Shown here one piece after another: positions 8,767 through 14,997 of a stretch of DNA of 26,602 nucleotides (its first letter is position 1; each line of letters begins with the position of its first letter). The notes beneath the pieces are model-generated. The model had not been told where the DNA came from. It did no database searches and worked only from the letters and a program-made list of their open reading frames with translations. Source of the stretch: LGRD01 sp031378125 (GTDB taxonomy: Bacteria; Pseudomonadota; Gammaproteobacteria; Burkholderiales; Burkholderiaceae_C); NCBI GenBank assembly GCA_031378125.1, contig JANNDW010000126.1:1-26602 (forward strand), read 5' to 3'. The translations under genes were made by a program, and so were the position numbers.

Positions 8767-9267
8767 TCAGCTGCCGCCTGGCAGGCTGGTGCGCGGGTCC
8801 AGCGCGGTGGCGGTGGAGCGCACCACGCCGTTCTTGTCGAGCGTCACCGAGAACAGCTTGTTCTCCTGCACATCACGAAAGCGCCAGTCCCACACTTCTT
8901 CTTGCTTCAACTCGTACACCTGCGTCTTGGCCGGGCGGCCGAGCAAGCGGCGCAGTTGCGTCTTGTCCATGCCGGGCAGAACCTTGGTGAACGTCGCATC
9001 CTTCAGCACCTGCCGCAGCGAACTCATCTTGCCGTCGCTGCCGATGGTGATCATGTAGTTCACCTGGCCTTCAGGCTGGCGCGGATACTCGAAGGTGCGC
9101 GCGCCGTTCTCCTCGGGGTAAACCGCGGCTGGTTCGCCGAATTTGGCACGCACGTCGGCCTCGGTGGCCACACCTTCTTCCAGTTCAGCGATCTTCTTCT
9201 GGTCGCAGCCGAAAAACAGCGACGCCATGGCCAGCACCAGCAGCAACACACCGAAACGCTTGAGCAT
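8767..9267 (-). CDS. BamE/SmpA-like lipoprotein
   Basis: A 166-residue predicted lipoprotein. The signal sequence MLKRFGVLLLVLAMASLFFGC ends in a cysteine that fits a lipobox (LFFGC), with D next to it. The mature part has two repeats resembling the SmpA/OmlA fold: EGVATEADVRAKFGEPAAVY, and PGMDKTQLRRLLGRPAKTQVY followed by EVWDWRFRD. BamE uses this fold at the outer-membrane BAM complex, but this protein is longer with two copies of the motif and may be a paralogue with another role. ATG at 9267 was chosen because it gives a clean lipoprotein signal and has GAGGGA 6 nt upstream. It leads a two-gene unit with the secreted M1 peptidase, so both products belong to the envelope. Confidence 0.8.
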   Translation of the reverse strand: MLKRFGVLLLVLAMASLFFGCDQKKIAELEEGVATEADVRAKFGEPAAVYPEENGARTFEYPRQPEGQVNYMITIGSDGKMSSLRQVLKDATFTKVLPGMDKTQLRRLLGRPAKTQVYELKQEEVWDWRFRDVQENKLFSVTLDKNGVVRSTATALDPRTSLPGGS

Positions 9268-9286
9268 GTCCGTCCCTCGGTAAAAT
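9260..9286 (+). promoter_or_regulatory. Possible promoter for DUF3460-scpA
   Basis: TTGAGC at 9260-9265 and TAAAAT at 9281-9286 resemble sigma-70 -35 and -10 boxes with a short 15-bp spacer, in the 48-bp gap between divergent genes. The -35 overlaps the start of the lipoprotein gene. Transcription would begin near 9292, about 24 nt before the DUF3460 ATG. Confidence 0.35.
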
Positions 9287-9315
9287 GTGGAGTCCAACTC
9301 TAGCGCAACCCCCCG

Positions 9316-9513
9316 ATGCCACTGTTCTGGAAGCACTACAAGTCCGACGCCACTTCGTTCATCGAAGCGCTGAAGGCCAACAAGCCCACGCTCGAAGAAG
9401 AGCAGCGCCAGGGCCGCGCCCTGTTGTGGGACAAGCGCCTGGACCGGGATGCGCAGGCCGAGTACAGCGATGCGAATATCCCGCAACAGCCCTACGTCTA
9501 CCAGACGAAGTAG
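9316..9513 (+). CDS. DUF3460 family small protein
   Basis: A 65-residue protein (MPLFWKHYKSDATSFIEALK...). The block SDATSFIEALKANKPTLEEEQRQGRALLWDK followed by a QPYVYQTK tail matches the betaproteobacterial DUF3460 family, whose members are this short and of unknown function. It is soluble, charged and likely helical in the middle, with no signal peptide. The family is commonly found directly before scpA, as here (22 nt to the likely scpA start), so a link to chromosome maintenance is possible but unproven. No recognisable Shine-Dalgarno sequence precedes the ATG; the upstream bases are C-rich. Confidence 0.85.
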   Translation: MPLFWKHYKSDATSFIEALKANKPTLEEEQRQGRALLWDKRLDRDAQAEYSDANIPQQPYVYQTK

Positions 9514-9535
9514 CGCCCAACCCGGCCCCACGGAA

Positions 9536-10456
9536 GTGATCGACGACGTGCTGGCGCCCCAGGCGCCTGACGGCAGCGTGCCCGCGTTGGCGAGGCTGGG
9601 AACACGCGCCACCGATGCGGCCGGCCCCCATGCCGCCGAGCGTGTGGAGCACGCCGCAAGCCCCGCCGTTGTCGATGGTGTGGCCGTGGCCCGCCTGTAC
9701 GGCGAGCCGCTGTTCGCGCTGCCCACCGACCTGTACATCCCGCCCGACGCGCTGGAGGTTTTTCTCGAAGCCTTCGAGGGCCCGCTGGACCTGCTGCTGT
9801 ACCTGATCCGCAAGCAGAACTTCAACATCCTGGACATCCCGCTGGCCGACGTGACGCGCCAGTATTTGACCTACGTCGAACAAATCCGCAAGACCAACCT
9901 GGAGCTGGCCAGCGAGTACCTGCTGATGGCGGCGATGCTGATCGAGATCAAGTCGCGCATGCTGCTGCCGCCCAGGAAGCCAGTCGACGGCGCCGAGCCC
10001 GAAGACCCGCGGGCCGAACTGGTGCGCCGGCTGATCGAATACGAGCAGATGAAGCTGGCCGCCGCGCGCCTGGACGCACTGCCGGTGATCGGGCGCGACT
10101 TCCTGCGCGCCCAGGTGGTGATCGAACAATCGCTCGCGCCGCGGCTGCCCGATGTGGATGCACACGACTTGCGCGCAGCCTGGGCCGACCTGATGAAGCG
10201 CGCCAGGCTCAATCAGCACCACACCATCACACGCGAACAGTTGAGCGTGCGCGAGCACATGAGCATCGTGCTGCGCGCGCTGCAGGGCCGGCGCTTTGCG
10301 ATGTTCGAAGACCTGTTCGACGCGAGCCGCGGCCCGCAGGTGCTGGTGGTCACCTTCATCGCGCTGCTGGAGCTGGCGCGCGAGCATTTGCTGGAAGTGA
10401 CACAGGCCGAGGCGTTTGCGCCGATCTACGTGCGGCTGGCCTGCCAGCCGGTGTAG
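9536..10456 (+). CDS. scpA: Segregation and condensation protein A
   Basis: The kleisin subunit of the SMC-ScpAB condensin, about 306 residues. The hallmark N-terminal block is present (FEGPLDLLLYLIRKQNFNILDIPLADVTRQYL), followed by LASEYLLMAAMLIEIKSRMLLP, and a winged-helix C-terminus (FEDLFDASRGPQVLVVTFIALLELAREHLLEVTQ) that contacts the SMC head. The frame is open upstream to 9449 inside DUF3460. A GTG at 9536, after GGAA, is taken as the start; GTG at 9548, with GGAAG 11 nt before it, is an alternative. The first roughly 60 residues are variable, with an Ala/Pro-rich lead. No scpB is visible nearby. A LacI gene begins 73 bp downstream, where the sugar cluster starts. Confidence 0.93.
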   Translation: MIDDVLAPQAPDGSVPALARLGTRATDAAGPHAAERVEHAASPAVVDGVAVARLYGEPLFALPTDLYIPPDALEVFLEAFEGPLDLLLYLIRKQNFNILDIPLADVTRQYLTYVEQIRKTNLELASEYLLMAAMLIEIKSRMLLPPRKPVDGAEPEDPRAELVRRLIEYEQMKLAAARLDALPVIGRDFLRAQVVIEQSLAPRLPDVDAHDLRAAWADLMKRARLNQHHTITREQLSVREHMSIVLRALQGRRFAMFEDLFDASRGPQVLVVTFIALLELAREHLLEVTQAEAFAPIYVRLACQPV

Positions 10457-10529
10457 GCCCGCCAGCGCGCCCGCGGCCACCCGTCGACTCGCGCCTGCAA
10501 GGCCGGCCGCACCGCTTCAGCACGCCCGC

Positions 10530-11507
10530 ATGGCCATCACGATCAGAGACGTTGCCAACGCAGCCGGCGTGTCCGTCGGCACCGTCTCGCGCGCACTCAA
10601 AAACCAGCGCGGCCTGTCCGACGAGACCCGCCGCCACGTGCGCGCCACCGCCCGCCAACTTGGCTACGACAGCGACCGCCTGCGCGGCGACAAGGCGCGC
10701 CGGCTGGTCTTCCTGGTGCACCGCCAGCACAGTAACTTCGCCACCAACCCGTTTTTCAGCTACGTGCTGCAAGGCGTGGAAGCCGCCTGCCGCGACCTGG
10801 GCGCCGTGCCCACGCTGCTGGCCACCGGCCCGGCCGACCCGGTGCGCGACCAGTTGCGCCTGCACGAACCCGACGCGCTGCTGGTCGCCGGCTTCTTCGA
10901 ACCCGAGGTGCTGGCCCTGCTGGCCGGGCTGGACCTGCCGATGGCGCTGATCGACTTCTGGCACCCCGGCCTGCCCTCCGTCAACCCCGACAACGTGCAA
11001 GGCGGCCACCTGGCCACGCGGCATTTGCTTGAACAAGGGCGGCGCCGCATCGCCTACGTGGCCGGTTCACTCGCCCACTTCAGCATCCGCCAACGCGAAC
11101 AAGGCTTTCGCCGCGCCCTGTTCGAAGCCGGCGTGCTGGCCGACCCCGACCTGGAAGTGATCGCCCCGCCCGGCATGGACCCCGACGCCGGCGCCGAAGC
11201 CGCCACGCGCCAGTTGCTGCGCCTGCGCCAGCGGCCGGATGCGATCTTTGCCTACAACGACACCGCCGCGCTCGCGGCACTGCGCGTGTGTTTGCAAGCC
11301 GGCCTGCGCGTGCCGCAGGACATGGCCATCATCGGCTTCGACGACATCCCGGCAGCGCGCCATGCGTCGCCGTCGTTGAGCACCTTGCGCGTCGACAAAG
11401 AGGCGCTGGGGCGCACCGGCGTGGAACTGGTGCTGGAGGGCAGCGAGATGCCGCAGGACATCACCGTGCCGGTGGAGTTGATGGCGCGGGGGAGTACGCA
11501 GCGGTGA
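10530..11507 (+). CDS. LacI-family transcriptional regulator
   Basis: A 325-residue regulator. Residues 4-50 form the LacI DNA-binding domain (TIRDVANAAGVSVGTVSRAL, then LSDETRRHVRATARQLGY) with a hinge helix after it. The remainder is a periplasmic-binding-protein-like effector domain (FFSYVLQGVEAAC, ALIDFWHPGLPSVNPDN, GHLATRHLLEQGRRRIAYVAG, DAIFAYNDTAALAAL, IGFDDIPAARHASPSLSTLRVD). ATG at 10530 (MAITIRDVA) is the standard start for the family; the open frame upstream has no homologous sequence. By position and family it is the probable repressor of the sugar operon at 12826-20481, with a sugar or anhydrosugar as inducer. It is separated from that operon by the HigA/ORF6N block, which is unusual for a local regulator. 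Confidence 0.93.
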   Translation: MAITIRDVANAAGVSVGTVSRALKNQRGLSDETRRHVRATARQLGYDSDRLRGDKARRLVFLVHRQHSNFATNPFFSYVLQGVEAACRDLGAVPTLLATGPADPVRDQLRLHEPDALLVAGFFEPEVLALLAGLDLPMALIDFWHPGLPSVNPDNVQGGHLATRHLLEQGRRRIAYVAGSLAHFSIRQREQGFRRALFEAGVLADPDLEVIAPPGMDPDAGAEAATRQLLRLRQRPDAIFAYNDTAALAALRVCLQAGLRVPQDMAIIGFDDIPAARHASPSLSTLRVDKEALGRTGVELVLEGSEMPQDITVPVELMARGSTQR

Positions 11508-11512
11508 GAGCG

Positions 11513-11560
11513 CAGGTCTTCGCGGGCGAGATCGACGTGGATATAGTTGACCTCCACTGA
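11513..11560 (+). pseudogene. Remnant of a HigB-type toxin C-terminus
   Basis: Directly before higA the bases decode as QVFAGEIDVDIVDLH and a TGA, ending 9 nt before the higA ATG. HigB/RelE-family host-inhibition toxins typically end in a DVEIVDYH-like motif with higA immediately after. The match in motif, frame end and spacing suggests that only the last dozen or so codons of higB remain, the rest being lost at a junction with the lacI end (stop at 11507). The match is short, so chance cannot be excluded. Confidence 0.55.
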
Positions 11561-11569
11561 GATCTGAAC

Positions 11570-11878
11570 ATGACACGTCCAATCGATCGCATGCGCGCAG
11601 TACACCCTGGCGAAGTTCTGCGCGAGGAATACCTGGCTCCGCTTGGCTTGAACGTGAACGCATTGGCTCAGGCACTGGGTTTGCCCGCTACACGCATTCA
11701 TGGGATCGTCAAAGAACGCTGTGGCGTCAGCGCAGACACCGCAACAAGGCTCGCGCGTTGTTTCGGCTGCGACGCGGCCTCGTGGCTGGTCTTGCAGGCC
11801 AACTGCGACCTCAAGATCCTGCCGACGCACAGCGAGATCGAACGGTTTGTGTCGTCCCGCGAGCAGGGAGCCGCCTGA
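11570..11878 (+). CDS. higA: HigA-family antitoxin, apparently without its toxin
   Basis: A 102-residue XRE-type helix-turn-helix protein of the HigA/VapI addiction-module family. The N-terminal HPGEVLREEYLAPLGLNVNALAQAL and the segment GLPATRIHGIVKERCGVSADTATRLARCF are diagnostic, and WLVLQANCDLKI follows as in other HigA proteins. HigA binds HigB and represses its own promoter. Here no intact higB lies upstream, only a C-terminal trace, so this is an orphan antitoxin. It may protect against a HigB elsewhere or act as a regulator. The ORF6N gene starts 3 nt after its stop, so they are co-transcribed. The block uses more AT-rich codons than its neighbours, consistent with transfer. Confidence 0.9.
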   Translation: MTRPIDRMRAVHPGEVLREEYLAPLGLNVNALAQALGLPATRIHGIVKERCGVSADTATRLARCFGCDAASWLVLQANCDLKILPTHSEIERFVSSREQGAA

Positions 11879-11881
11879 GTC

Positions 11882-12481
11882 ATGAGCGAGGCGGTCCAAC
11901 TCATTCCGTTGGAGGCGATCACGCTGCGCATCCTTTCGATGCGTGGCCAGCGTGTCATTGTGGACGCCGACCTCGCCGCGCTCTACGACGTGCCGACCAA
12001 GCGCTTCAATGAGGCAGTCAAGCGAAACCTGAGAAAATTTCCGACGGACTTTATGTTCATCCTGACCGACGAGGAGTTTGCCGCTTTGAGGTCGCAATTT
12101 GCGACCTCAAACGTCGGGCGCGGTGGTCGGCGCTATGCGCCTCGCGTTTTCACCGAGCACGGCGCCCTGATGGCTGCCGCCATCCTCAACAGCCCGCGCG
12201 CCGTCGAGGTCTCGGTCTATGTGGTGCGCGCCTTCGTGCGGCTGCGCGAGTTGGTTGCCACGCATGGCGATCTGGCCAAGAGGCTCGATGAATTGGAGCA
12301 GAAGACCGAAGCGCTGGCGATGCAGCACGACACCTTCAGCCGCAACACCCGCAACCAGCTCAAGCAAGTATTCGACGCACTGCGGGAACTCATGACGCCA
12401 CCCGACCCGCCGAAGCGGCCCATCGGGTTTGTGACGCCGAAGGACGAAGGGAAGACAGGGCGTTCTAGAGGAAAGAGATGA
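11882..12481 (+). CDS. ORF6N domain protein
   Basis: A 199-residue protein whose first about 100 residues match the ORF6N domain found in phage and mobile-element DNA-binding proteins: ITLRILSMRGQRVIVDADLAALYDVPTKRFNEAVKRN, then RKFPTDFMFILTDEEF, GGRRYAPRVFTEHGALMAAAILNSPRAVEVSVYVVRAF. A coiled-coil stretch follows (about residues 125-165), then a Pro-rich basic tail. ORF6N proteins occur alone or near antitoxins in many bacteria; their job is unclear and DNA binding is presumed. It follows HigA by 3 nt and forms a unit with it. A perfect 27-bp inverted repeat lies within the coding sequence at the LRSQFATSN codons. Confidence 0.9.
   Translation: MSEAVQLIPLEAITLRILSMRGQRVIVDADLAALYDVPTKRFNEAVKRNLRKFPTDFMFILTDEEFAALRSQFATSNVGRGGRRYAPRVFTEHGALMAAAILNSPRAVEVSVYVVRAFVRLRELVATHGDLAKRLDELEQKTEALAMQHDTFSRNTRNQLKQVFDALRELMTPPDPPKRPIGFVTPKDEGKTGRSRGKR
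12085..12111. repeat. Perfect 27-bp inverted repeat inside the ORF6N gene
   Basis: TTTGAGGTCGCAA (12085-12097) and TTGCGACCTCAAA (12099-12111) are exact reverse complements around a single T. The repeat spans the codons for LRSQFATSN. Several codons here (TTG, AGG, CAA, TTT, TCA) are unlike the CTG/CGC/CAG/TTC/TCG preferred by surrounding genes, so the palindrome may be kept for its DNA sequence. Confidence 0.85.
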
Positions 12482-12547
12482 CCTTCACTTCCACGGTTCG
12501 CGCGGACAAGGCCGCGGACGGAAAGCTTGTTCCGATTCGCTTCGGCG

Positions 12548-12566
12548 GTCGGCGATATTCGCCGAC
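12548..12566. repeat. Inverted repeat with 8-bp arms
   Basis: GTCGGCGA (12548-12555) and TCGCCGAC (12559-12566) are perfect reverse complements separated by TAT. No T-run follows on either strand, so a simple terminator is unlikely; a protein-binding site or hairpin is possible. Confidence 0.6.
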
Positions 12567-12690
12567 GACCCTGCGATGCTTGCGGGTCGAGGACGAACAC
12601 CGAACTCGCACTTTTTGGCTTGGGGCCAGCGCGCCGTAACTACGCCGACGGAAGTGGCAGGCGGCCCGCCGACCCGCTCCTTGTTTCGTC

Positions 12691-12703
12691 GTCAACGTTG
12701 ACT
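12691..12703. promoter_or_regulatory. Candidate LacI-family operator overlapping a -35-like box
   Basis: GTCAACGTTGAC at 12691-12702 is a perfect 12-bp palindrome with a central CG in AACGTT, the symmetry expected of LacI-family operators. Its right half overlaps TTGACT (12698-12703), a good -35 box 122 bp before the first ABC gene. No strong -10 is visible 17 bp further on (GCTACG at 12721). Binding by the upstream regulator would block transcription. Confidence 0.4.
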
Positions 12704-12825
12704 CCGGTCAGGGAATCTCCGCTACGTCCCGACGCGCGGCAGTCCTACCCTCACGCGGCGCAACAGCGCAGATCGCCCGGGGGTGCCCGGCGGCTTTGCT
12801 TCCCAACCCCATGAAGGAGACTTGA

Positions 12826-14061
12826 ATGAAAAAAGCACTGGCCTTGGCCGCATCCCTGGCCGTCTGCGGCGCCGCGTCGGCGCAGCAAGCCGTCGAAGTT
12901 TTGCACTGGTGGACGTCCGGTGGCGAAGCCGCGGCGTTGAACGTGTTGAAGGGCAACCTGGAAAAACAAGGCGTCAAGTGGAACGACATGCCCGTGGCCG
13001 GTGGCGGTGGCGAGGCGGCCAACACGGCGGTGCGTGCGCGTGTGACGGCGGGCAACCCGCCCACGGCCATGCAGTTGCTGGGCTTCGACATTCTTGACTG
13101 GGCCAAACAAGGCGCGCTGGCCGACCTGAACAGCGTGGCCACCAAGGAAGGCTGGGACAAGACGGTGCCGCTGGCGCTGCAGCAGTTTTCCAAGTTCAAC
13201 GGCAAGTGGATCGCCGCGCCGGTGAACGTGCATTCCACCAACTGGGTGTGGGCCAACAAGGCCGTGCTCGACAAGGCCGGCGTGACGGCCCTACCCAACA
13301 ACTGGGACGAGTTCATGGCTGCCGCCGACAAGGTGCAAAAGGCCGGCTTCGTGGCGCTGGCGCACGGCGGCCAAGCCTGGCAAGAGGCAACCATGTTCGA
13401 CGGCGTGGTGCTGTCCACCGGCGGCATCGACTTCTACAAGAAGGCGTTCGTCGAAAAAGACAAGGCCGCGCTGGGTTCGGACACCATGCTCAAGTCCTTC
13501 GAGCGCATGGCCGCTTTGCGCAAGCTGGTCGACAAGGACTTCTCGGGGCGTGACTGGAACGTGGCCTCTGGCATGGTCATCAGCGGCAAGGCCGGCTTTC
13601 AGATCATGGGCGACTGGGCCAAGGGTGAGTTCATCAACGCCAAGAAGGTGCCGGGCACCGACTTCCTGTGCATGCGCTTCCCCGGCACGCAAGGCATGGT
13701 GTCGTTCAACTCCGACCAGTTCGCGATGTTCAAGGTGGGCGCCGACAAGGTCGAGGCGCAAAACAAGATGGCCAGCGCGGTGATGGACCCGGGCTTCCAG
13801 TCGGCCTTTAACGTCGTCAAGGGCTCGGCCCCGGCACGCACCGATGTGCCCGACACGGCCTTTGACGCGTGTGGCAAGAAGGCGATGAAAGACCTGGCCG
13901 AAGCCAACACCAAGAACACGCTGGTCGGTTCGATGGCGCACGGCCACGCGGTGCCGGCATCGACCAAGAACGCGTTCTACGACGTGATCACGCGCCATTT
14001 CAACGGGCAGATCGACAGCAAAGCGGCGGTCAAGGAAATGGTGGCGGCCGCAGGCAGCTGA
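12826..14061 (+). CDS. Sugar ABC transporter, periplasmic binding protein
   Basis: A 411-residue family-1 extracellular solute-binding protein. A signal peptide covers about residues 1-19 (MKKALALAASLAVCGAASA, cut before QQA). The mature protein starts with EVLHWWTSGGEAAALNVLK, and has VTAGNPPTAMQLLG, NWVWANKAVLDKAGV, GKAGFQIMGDWAKGEF and GMVSFNSDQFAMFK, resembling glucose/mannose-type binding proteins such as GtsA. It captures the substrate for the importer encoded by the next three genes. AAGGAGA lies 5 nt before the ATG, one of the best ribosome binding sites in the window, as expected for an abundant binding protein. The substrate is inferred from the downstream enzymes to be an anhydrosugar or mannose-like sugar; sequence alone only says sugar. 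Confidence 0.94.
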   Translation: MKKALALAASLAVCGAASAQQAVEVLHWWTSGGEAAALNVLKGNLEKQGVKWNDMPVAGGGGEAANTAVRARVTAGNPPTAMQLLGFDILDWAKQGALADLNSVATKEGWDKTVPLALQQFSKFNGKWIAAPVNVHSTNWVWANKAVLDKAGVTALPNNWDEFMAAADKVQKAGFVALAHGGQAWQEATMFDGVVLSTGGIDFYKKAFVEKDKAALGSDTMLKSFERMAALRKLVDKDFSGRDWNVASGMVISGKAGFQIMGDWAKGEFINAKKVPGTDFLCMRFPGTQGMVSFNSDQFAMFKVGADKVEAQNKMASAVMDPGFQSAFNVVKGSAPARTDVPDTAFDACGKKAMKDLAEANTKNTLVGSMAHGHAVPASTKNAFYDVITRHFNGQIDSKAAVKEMVAAAGS

Positions 14062-14085
14062 CGGCAGCCGACAACGCGCTGAGCC

Positions 14086-14141
14086 GTGAAAGCACCGCCA
14101 TGAAAGCACCAGCGTGAAAGCACCAGCGTGAAAGCACCAGC
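14086..14141 (+). repeat. Four tandem 14-bp repeats ending at the permease start
   Basis: Copies start at 14086, 14100, 14114 and 14128, with unit (G/A)TGAAAGCACCAGC; the first copy has two changes (CGCC end). Each copy carries a GTG or ATG start. Copies 2 and 3 encode five codons (MKAPA-like) and then a TGA that overlaps the next copy's GTG. Copy 4 leads into the real permease frame. Confidence 0.9.
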
Positions 14142-14997
14142 GATTGCCAAGCTGGTCCTGTCACCCAGCGTGCTGCTGGTGGGCGCGTGCGTCTACGGCT
14201 ACATCGCCTTCACGTTCTATCTGTCGTTCACGGCGTCGACCATGATGCCGATGCTGGAGTACAGCGGCCCCGAAGCCTACACACGGCTGTTCGGGCTGAC
14301 CAACTGGGAGGTGTCGGTGAAGAACCTGGGAATCTTCGCCACCTTGTACATCGTGCTGTGCGCGGTGCTGGGCATGCTGCTGGCCATCCTGATCGACCAG
14401 AAGATCCGCGCCGAATCGGCCTTTCGGTCGATCTTTCTGTACCCGATGGCGCTGTCCTTCATCGTCACCGGCACGGCGTGGAAGTGGATCATGGACCCGA
14501 GCGTCGGCCTGGAACGCTCGATGCACAACCTGGGCTGGGCCAGCTTCGCGTTCGGCTGGGTCAAGGACGGTGATCTGGCGATCTACTGCGTGGTGCTGGC
14601 CGCCGTGTGGCAGACCTCGGGCTTCGTGATGGCGCTGTTCCTGGCCGGGCTGCGCGGCGTCGACAGCGAAGTCATCAACGCCGCGCGCATGGACGGCGCC
14701 AGCACCTTGCGCATCTACTGGCGCGTGATCATCCCGCAGCTCGGTGCCTGTTTCATCTCGGCCTTCGTGATCCTGGCGCACATGGCCATCAAGTCGTATG
14801 ACCTGGTGATTGCGCTGACCAATGGCGGGCCGGGGCGCTCCACCTGGTTGCCTTCCGTCTTCATGTATCAGTACTCGTTCACGCGCAACGAAATGGCGGT
14901 GGGCGCGGCCAGCGCGGTGCTGATGCTCGCAGCCATCTCCATGGTCGTGGTGCCGTACATTCTGCGCGAAGCGCGCGAGGCGGGCCACCATGGCTAA
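14128..14997 (+). CDS. Sugar ABC transporter, permease 1 (MalF-like)
   Basis: A 289-residue inner-membrane permease with about six hydrophobic segments. The cytoplasmic EAA loop that docks to the ATPase reads EVINAARMDGASTLRIYWRV near residues 187-206. AFRSIFLYPMALSFIVTGTAWKWI and TNGGPGRSTWLPSVFMYQYSF are typical of CUT1-family first permeases. The start is GTG at 14128, the last copy of a 14-bp tandem repeat; no Shine-Dalgarno motif lies before it, and reinitiation after the short repeat-encoded frames is possible. It lies 66 nt after the binding-protein gene and overlaps the second permease by 8 nt. It pairs with the next permease to form the channel. Confidence 0.93.
   Translation: MKAPAIAKLVLSPSVLLVGACVYGYIAFTFYLSFTASTMMPMLEYSGPEAYTRLFGLTNWEVSVKNLGIFATLYIVLCAVLGMLLAILIDQKIRAESAFRSIFLYPMALSFIVTGTAWKWIMDPSVGLERSMHNLGWASFAFGWVKDGDLAIYCVVLAAVWQTSGFVMALFLAGLRGVDSEVINAARMDGASTLRIYWRVIIPQLGACFISAFVILAHMAIKSYDLVIALTNGGPGRSTWLPSVFMYQYSFTRNEMAVGAASAVLMLAAISMVVVPYILREAREAGHHG

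Larger units (their letters stand above)
12482..12825. other. 344-bp region without a gene, upstream of the sugar operon
   Basis: No supported gene lies here. Several frames are open (76 codons on the minus strand; about 95 on the plus) with Arg/Ser-rich products that match nothing I recognise. The region holds a 19-bp inverted repeat (12548-12566) and an operator-like palindrome (12691-12702). The promoter of the sugar operon should lie here. The part next to ORF6N may be the tail of the acquired block. Confidence 0.6.

Noticed and set aside
6563..9058. An 831-codon open frame on the plus strand opposite the M1 peptidase
   Set aside because: It is the mirror of a well-supported peptidase and lipoprotein, has no recognisable domain and an Arg/His-rich composition typical of antisense frames.
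12548..12566. Intrinsic terminator after ORF6N
   Set aside because: The stem is good but neither side has a T-run, so it is listed only as an inverted repeat.
11508..12825. Integron gene cassette carrying higA and ORF6N
   Set aside because: No attC-like pair of RYYYAAC and GTTRRRY core sites was found around the block, and no integrase gene is present.
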